Origin: Microcaldota archaeon | GTDB lineage: Archaea; Micrarchaeota; Micrarchaeia; Micrarchaeales; Micrarchaeaceae | Assembly: GCA_021850375.1 (NCBI GenBank) | Contig: JAJZLZ010000067.1 | Coordinates: forward strand, 1-7,880 | Length of the DNA: 7,880 nucleotides | Direction of reading: 5' to 3' | Shown: piece by piece, positions 5,955 through 7,880 of the stretch | How the letters are laid out: each line of letters opens with the position of its first letter | Numbering within the stretch: the first letter of the stretch is position 1 | Made by a program: the position numbers and the translations under genes | The notes under the pieces: model-generated | Databases searched by the model: none | The model's input: only the letters and a program-made list of their open reading frames with translations | What the model was told of the DNA's origin: nothing

Positions 5955-6689
5955 TTATCCCTTTAGAGATATATAGCCCATCGCAACCATCTTGTTGAGT
6001 ATCTCTTCGACCCTTGTGGGACTCATTTTATACGTATTGCTAAATTCTACTATGTCTATCTCCCCGTCGTGGGCGGTTAACCACTCCTCAACCATTGACA
6101 TGAGAGATTGATCAGAATAGGACTCGAGCGTTTTTATGCGTTCAGCTAGGCGCTGGTTTTCATCGGTTAGCTGCACTGCGCGCACCGCAAGCGTCTTATT
6201 TGATGAAGAGAGTTCAAAATTCGCTTTCTTTAGTTCTTTATAGTCGTTGAATATAGCATCATAGCTGTTAAATAGCGTGCTATAATTTTGCGATATGGAT
6301 CCCATAACATCAGATATCGCGGAGTCTAGGTACTGAAAGATCTCGGAGATGTTGACGGAGTATAGATCATTTATCATCGATAGCATGCCTAACGTGTCTT
6401 TTAAAACAGATAGCTTTCGCATCTTCGGGCTTGCGTCATTTGCTATTGTATAATCAATGTTCAATGATTGCGGCAAAAACTCGTTTACTACAAATAAAAA
6501 GGGGCGTTTTTGTATGTCTCTGCTCTCTATGCGCACCGCGACGAGCTTTCCATCATATAGTTTTATTTCAAAGTTCTGCATTGAGCCAAGGCGTGATTTT
6601 ATCTGCTCAAAACTCCCAACCAACTCTGCCTTAAGCGTTATGCCATCAGTCTTTGGCTCTACTACAACCTGATCTACCAATTTAACCAC
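5955..6689 (-). CDS. Coiled-coil protein with C-terminal winged-helix domain
   Basis: This 244-residue cytoplasmic protein has no family I can name. Residues 1-85 look like a beta-rich domain (VVVEPKTDGITLKAELVGSF, NFEIKLYDGKLVAVRIESRD, PFLFVVNEF). Residues 90-128 are helical, and about 130-192 is a long coiled coil (YKELKKANFELSSSNKTL, LTDENQRLAERIKTLES). The last 50 residues form a winged helix: MVEEWLTAHDGEIDIVEFSN, KMSPTRVEEILNKMVAMGYI. That final motif matches one in the cytoplasmic tail of the 791-residue membrane protein of the same operon. The start is GTG at 6689; the ATG four bases upstream is out of frame. The stop of one reading of the preceding gene (TGA, 6690-6692) abuts this GTG, which supports it. 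A coiled-coil adaptor or regulator working with the membrane protein is a plausible inference. Confidence 0.8.
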   Translation of the reverse strand: MVKLVDQVVVEPKTDGITLKAELVGSFEQIKSRLGSMQNFEIKLYDGKLVAVRIESRDIQKRPFLFVVNEFLPQSLNIDYTIANDASPKMRKLSVLKDTLGMLSMINDLYSVNISEIFQYLDSAISDVMGSISQNYSTLFNSYDAIFNDYKELKKANFELSSSNKTLAVRAVQLTDENQRLAERIKTLESYSDQSLMSMVEEWLTAHDGEIDIVEFSNTYKMSPTRVEEILNKMVAMGYISLKG

Positions 6690-6942
6690 TCATATGGCGG
6701 CAGCCCGTGCCTTTAGCGCCGCAAAATAGATTATTTTTTGACCCTGTTTTTGTATATATCCTATAAGCATTGGATAATATGCCGCCACATTTTTCTCCAT
6801 GGGCAAAATCGTTTGTTTTAGGCATTAGAACCATATTTATGTATATACTAGATTTTATATTTGTTATGGTACCATCCAAAGGTACAATGCATGGCGCGAT
6901 ATGCGTATTTTCAATGCCATCTAATGATATCCTTCTAAACAT
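6682..6942 (-). CDS. Small unrecognised protein (86 residues as read), probably frameshifted
   Basis: Its start is well supported: ATG at 6942 follows GGGGGAG (6950-6956) with 7 nt spacing, the strongest ribosome binding site in the window. Residues 1-42 look like a beta-rich domain (IAPCIVPLDGTITNIKSSIY, INMVLMP). After that, this frame yields a Gly/Cys-rich tail with three Cys in 37 residues (CGGILSNAYRI, FCGAKGTGCRH) unlike its neighbours, and it overruns the start of the 244-residue gene by 8 bases. Skipping one A in the AAAA run at 6816-6819 moves to another frame that continues KQTILPMEKNVAAYYP and ends in ARAAAI with TGA directly against the next GTG, giving 83 residues. I favour that composite at about 60%. 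A sequencing error, a genuine mutation or programmed +1 shifting would all fit. The function is unknown. Confidence 0.55.
   Translation of the reverse strand: MFRRISLDGIENTHIAPCIVPLDGTITNIKSSIYINMVLMPKTNDFAHGEKCGGILSNAYRIYTKTGSKNNLFCGAKGTGCRHMSG
6690..6815 (-). other. Alternative-frame 3' half of the preceding small gene
   Basis: This is the frame reached by a +1 shift at the AAAA run (6816-6819). It encodes 41 residues, QTILPMEKNV through AALKARAAAI, likely an amphipathic helical C-terminus (LIGYIQKQGQKIIYFAALKA). It then stops at TGA (6690-6692), exactly abutting the GTG start of the 244-residue gene. It has an internal ATG (6800) that would give 36 residues, but no ribosome binding site precedes it, so a separate gene is less likely than a frameshifted continuation. 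Confidence 0.45.
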
Positions 6943-6949
6943 ATAACAT

Positions 6950-6956
6950 CTCCCCC
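6950..6956 (-). promoter_or_regulatory. Strong ribosome binding site for the small gene at 6942
   Basis: GGGGGAG lies 7 nt upstream of ATG 6942 on the minus strand. Most genes here have weak or no Shine-Dalgarno sequence, so this marks the ATG as a genuine start and the likely first cistron of a transcript. Confidence 0.6.
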
Positions 6957-6977
6957 AGACTTTATGTGCAGCGTAAA

Positions 6978-6985
6978 TTTATATA
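6978..6985 (-). promoter_or_regulatory. Probable internal TATA box for the four-gene operon down to 3423
   Basis: On the minus strand this reads TATATAAA, in the 50-bp gap between the zinc-ribbon gene and the small gene at 6942. A start about 26 bp downstream (near 6956) would place the GGGGGAG ribosome binding site at the very 5' end of a 14-nt leader. The position suits a separate promoter for the small gene, the coiled-coil winged-helix protein, the basic peptide and the surface protein. Read-through from upstream remains possible. Confidence 0.4.
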
Positions 6986-6992
6986 GCTATTA

Positions 6993-7364
6993 TTATTGCT
7001 TAATATCGCTTTTTAGCTTAGGTATGTCCACACTAGGCACGTATCCAAGCAGCGATAGCAAATATAGCAGTAGGGTTAGAAACAACCCATATATTATGGC
7101 GAACGGCGCCTTAGCGCCAGAGAGCGCGGCAAGGGTTATCGTAAATACGATGCCAAGCGCAACATATAGAATCTGCCTGCGGGTATAAGATTCACGCGCC
7201 TTTTTATACTTCAAAAAGCACTCCTTGCACACAACAAGTTCGCTGCGCAGCTCGTTTTTTGTTATGTTCCGCTTTATCCACGATATCGCCTCAATCACAT
7301 GGTCCCGCTCGACCTTTAAGCCGGATTTTGGCTTTCCACACACGATACATACGCTCCTGCCCAT
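6993..7364 (-). CDS. Zinc-ribbon protein with two transmembrane helices
   Basis: This 123-residue protein has no family I can name. Two CxxC pairs, CIVC (6-9) and CKEC (46-49), should bind one zinc ion in an N-terminal ribbon, with a helical insert between them (HVIEAISWIKRNI). A basic segment (KYKKARESYTRRQ, about 52-64) precedes two hydrophobic helices, YVALGIVFTITLAAL (about 67-81) and FAIIYGLFLTLLLYLLSLLG (about 87-106). By the positive-inside rule the zinc domain and the short C-terminal tail (KLKSDIKQ) face the cytoplasm. It starts 5 nt after the stop of the 104-residue gene, with AGGTTGA as a ribosome binding site, so the two are co-transcribed. It may anchor a partner at the membrane, but the sequence does not say which. 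Confidence 0.8.
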   Translation of the reverse strand: MGRSVCIVCGKPKSGLKVERDHVIEAISWIKRNITKNELRSELVVCKECFLKYKKARESYTRRQILYVALGIVFTITLAALSGAKAPFAIIYGLFLTLLLYLLSLLGYVPSVDIPKLKSDIKQ

Positions 7365-7369
7365 TTATA

Positions 7370-7684
7370 TCAACCTATATCAATTGTGGCGTCATACACC
7401 CTTCCTATCTCTGAGTCTATTTTGCTTTCGTCCACCATCTCCATTACATTATTTATCGTTACATCATCTAAGCCCATGCGGCGCAATACAATTATTGCCT
7501 TATCATAATCCAATCCCATGCGCGCAAGTATTGTCACAAATGAGACCGCATTTATATGCTTGTGCGCCTTGTCTAGCATGCCAAAGAGGGCCATTATATT
7601 GCGATCCGCCATGCCGGCGCTTACAAGAACCTTTCTGAGCTCGCTTCTTGATATATCAAAGGAGTCTATGCGTTTTGCCATCAT
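7370..7684 (-). CDS. Small all-helical protein with internal repeat, paralogue of the upstream gene product
   Basis: I do not recognise a family for this 104-residue protein. It is almost entirely helical and contains two copies of a unit with the pattern I-x4-[LF]-x7-G-h (h, hydrophobic): ISRSELRKVLVSAGM (11-25) and INAVSFVTILARMGL (44-58). Residues 37-84 align without gaps to residues 13-60 of the upstream 60-residue protein, sharing F, G and the DD of LDDV/IDDI. The C-terminus (ESKIDSEIGRVYDATIDIG) is acidic. I chose ATG 7684, whose first base overlaps the upstream TGA (TGATG) and which follows GGTG. GTG 7687 and ATG 7681 are in-frame alternatives. The zinc-ribbon membrane protein follows after 5 nt. 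It has no Cys, no membrane segment and no catalytic motif, so a protein-interaction role is the likeliest guess. Confidence 0.75.
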   Translation of the reverse strand: MMAKRIDSFDISRSELRKVLVSAGMADRNIMALFGMLDKAHKHINAVSFVTILARMGLDYDKAIIVLRRMGLDDVTINNVMEMVDESKIDSEIGRVYDATIDIG

Positions 7685-7866
7685 CACACCGAAGAGAGTA
7701 TCCTTGTTATCATTATATCGTCTATGCTGAAGTTTTTCATAAATATTACTAGATTCTCGCTGCTAACCCCCGCATGCTTTATGCTCTTTATAAAGTCCGC
7801 TATGAATATGCGCCGTCCGTTTGCCTCTATTGAATCAAAGAGCGTCTTTATGTCAACTTCGCTCAT
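7684..7866 (-). CDS. 60-residue helical protein, paralogue of the next gene product
   Basis: This tiny protein carries one copy of the helical unit seen twice in its downstream neighbour: FIADFIKSIKHAGVSSENLV, then NFSIDDIMITRIL. It has no Cys, no membrane segment and no known motif. Its TGA overlaps the next ATG (TGATG), so the two are translationally coupled and may act as a pair. ATG 7866 is the only Met start visible, and no Shine-Dalgarno sequence precedes it. The frame stays open to the right edge of the window (Ile-Ser-Tyr-Asn before the Met), so the true start could lie upstream and the protein could be longer, perhaps with another repeat unit. A TAA in another frame (7875-7877) may end an upstream operon gene. 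Confidence 0.65.
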   Translation of the reverse strand: MSEVDIKTLFDSIEANGRRIFIADFIKSIKHAGVSSENLVIFMKNFSIDDIMITRILSSV

Positions 7867-7880
7867 GTTGTAGCTTATGA

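Noticed and set aside
7225..7638. 137-residue plus-strand ORF
   Set aside because: It is antisense to the zinc-ribbon and helical repeat genes and its Pro/Leu/His/Cys-rich composition is typical of a shadow frame.
1..7880. tRNA, rRNA, CRISPR arrays, insertion sequences or transposase genes
   Set aside because: No cloverleaf-like sequences, regularly spaced repeats, transposase motifs or IS-like terminal repeats were seen on either strand by eye.

Overview
The window looks archaeal, probably from a small-genome DPANN or Micrarchaeota-like (ARMAN-type) lineage. It encodes DNA topoisomerase VI subunit B, an archaeal Dim2/Pno1 KH protein and the start of a class II lysyl-tRNA synthetase. Promoters are archaeal TATA boxes (TTTATATA), some leaders are very short, and Ile codons are often ATA. 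The lineage is inferred from gene content and style, because no rRNA or other taxonomic marker is present.

Left part (1-1250): the 5' end of lysS runs off the left edge on the minus strand. Upstream of it is a minus-strand coiled-coil plus winged-helix regulator (462-1007). A hairpin lies between them. A 243-bp divergent intergenic region carries two TATA boxes and two different dyad elements that look like operators.

Middle (1251-3416): the plus-strand pair aDim2/Pno1 and top6B is a remnant of a conserved archaeal gene order (eIF1A-RIO1-KH-top6B-top6A). The top6A neighbour is missing here. Top6B ends 6 bp from the 3' end of a convergent gene, and a perfect 13-bp inverted repeat brackets that junction.

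Right part (3423-7880): a dense minus-strand block of unrecognised genes, read from right to left. It holds two tiny related all-helical proteins, a zinc-ribbon protein with two membrane helices, a probable internal promoter, an apparently frameshifted small gene, a 244-residue coiled-coil winged-helix protein, a 50-residue very basic protein, and a 791-residue surface glycoprotein-like protein with a cytoplasmic winged-helix tail. Several junctions overlap or abut (TGATG twice, TGAGTG once), which suggests translational coupling. The 244- and 791-residue proteins share a C-terminal winged-helix motif. I infer a functional unit linking a cell-surface receptor-like protein to cytoplasmic nucleic-acid or partner binding, but no function can be assigned from sequence alone.
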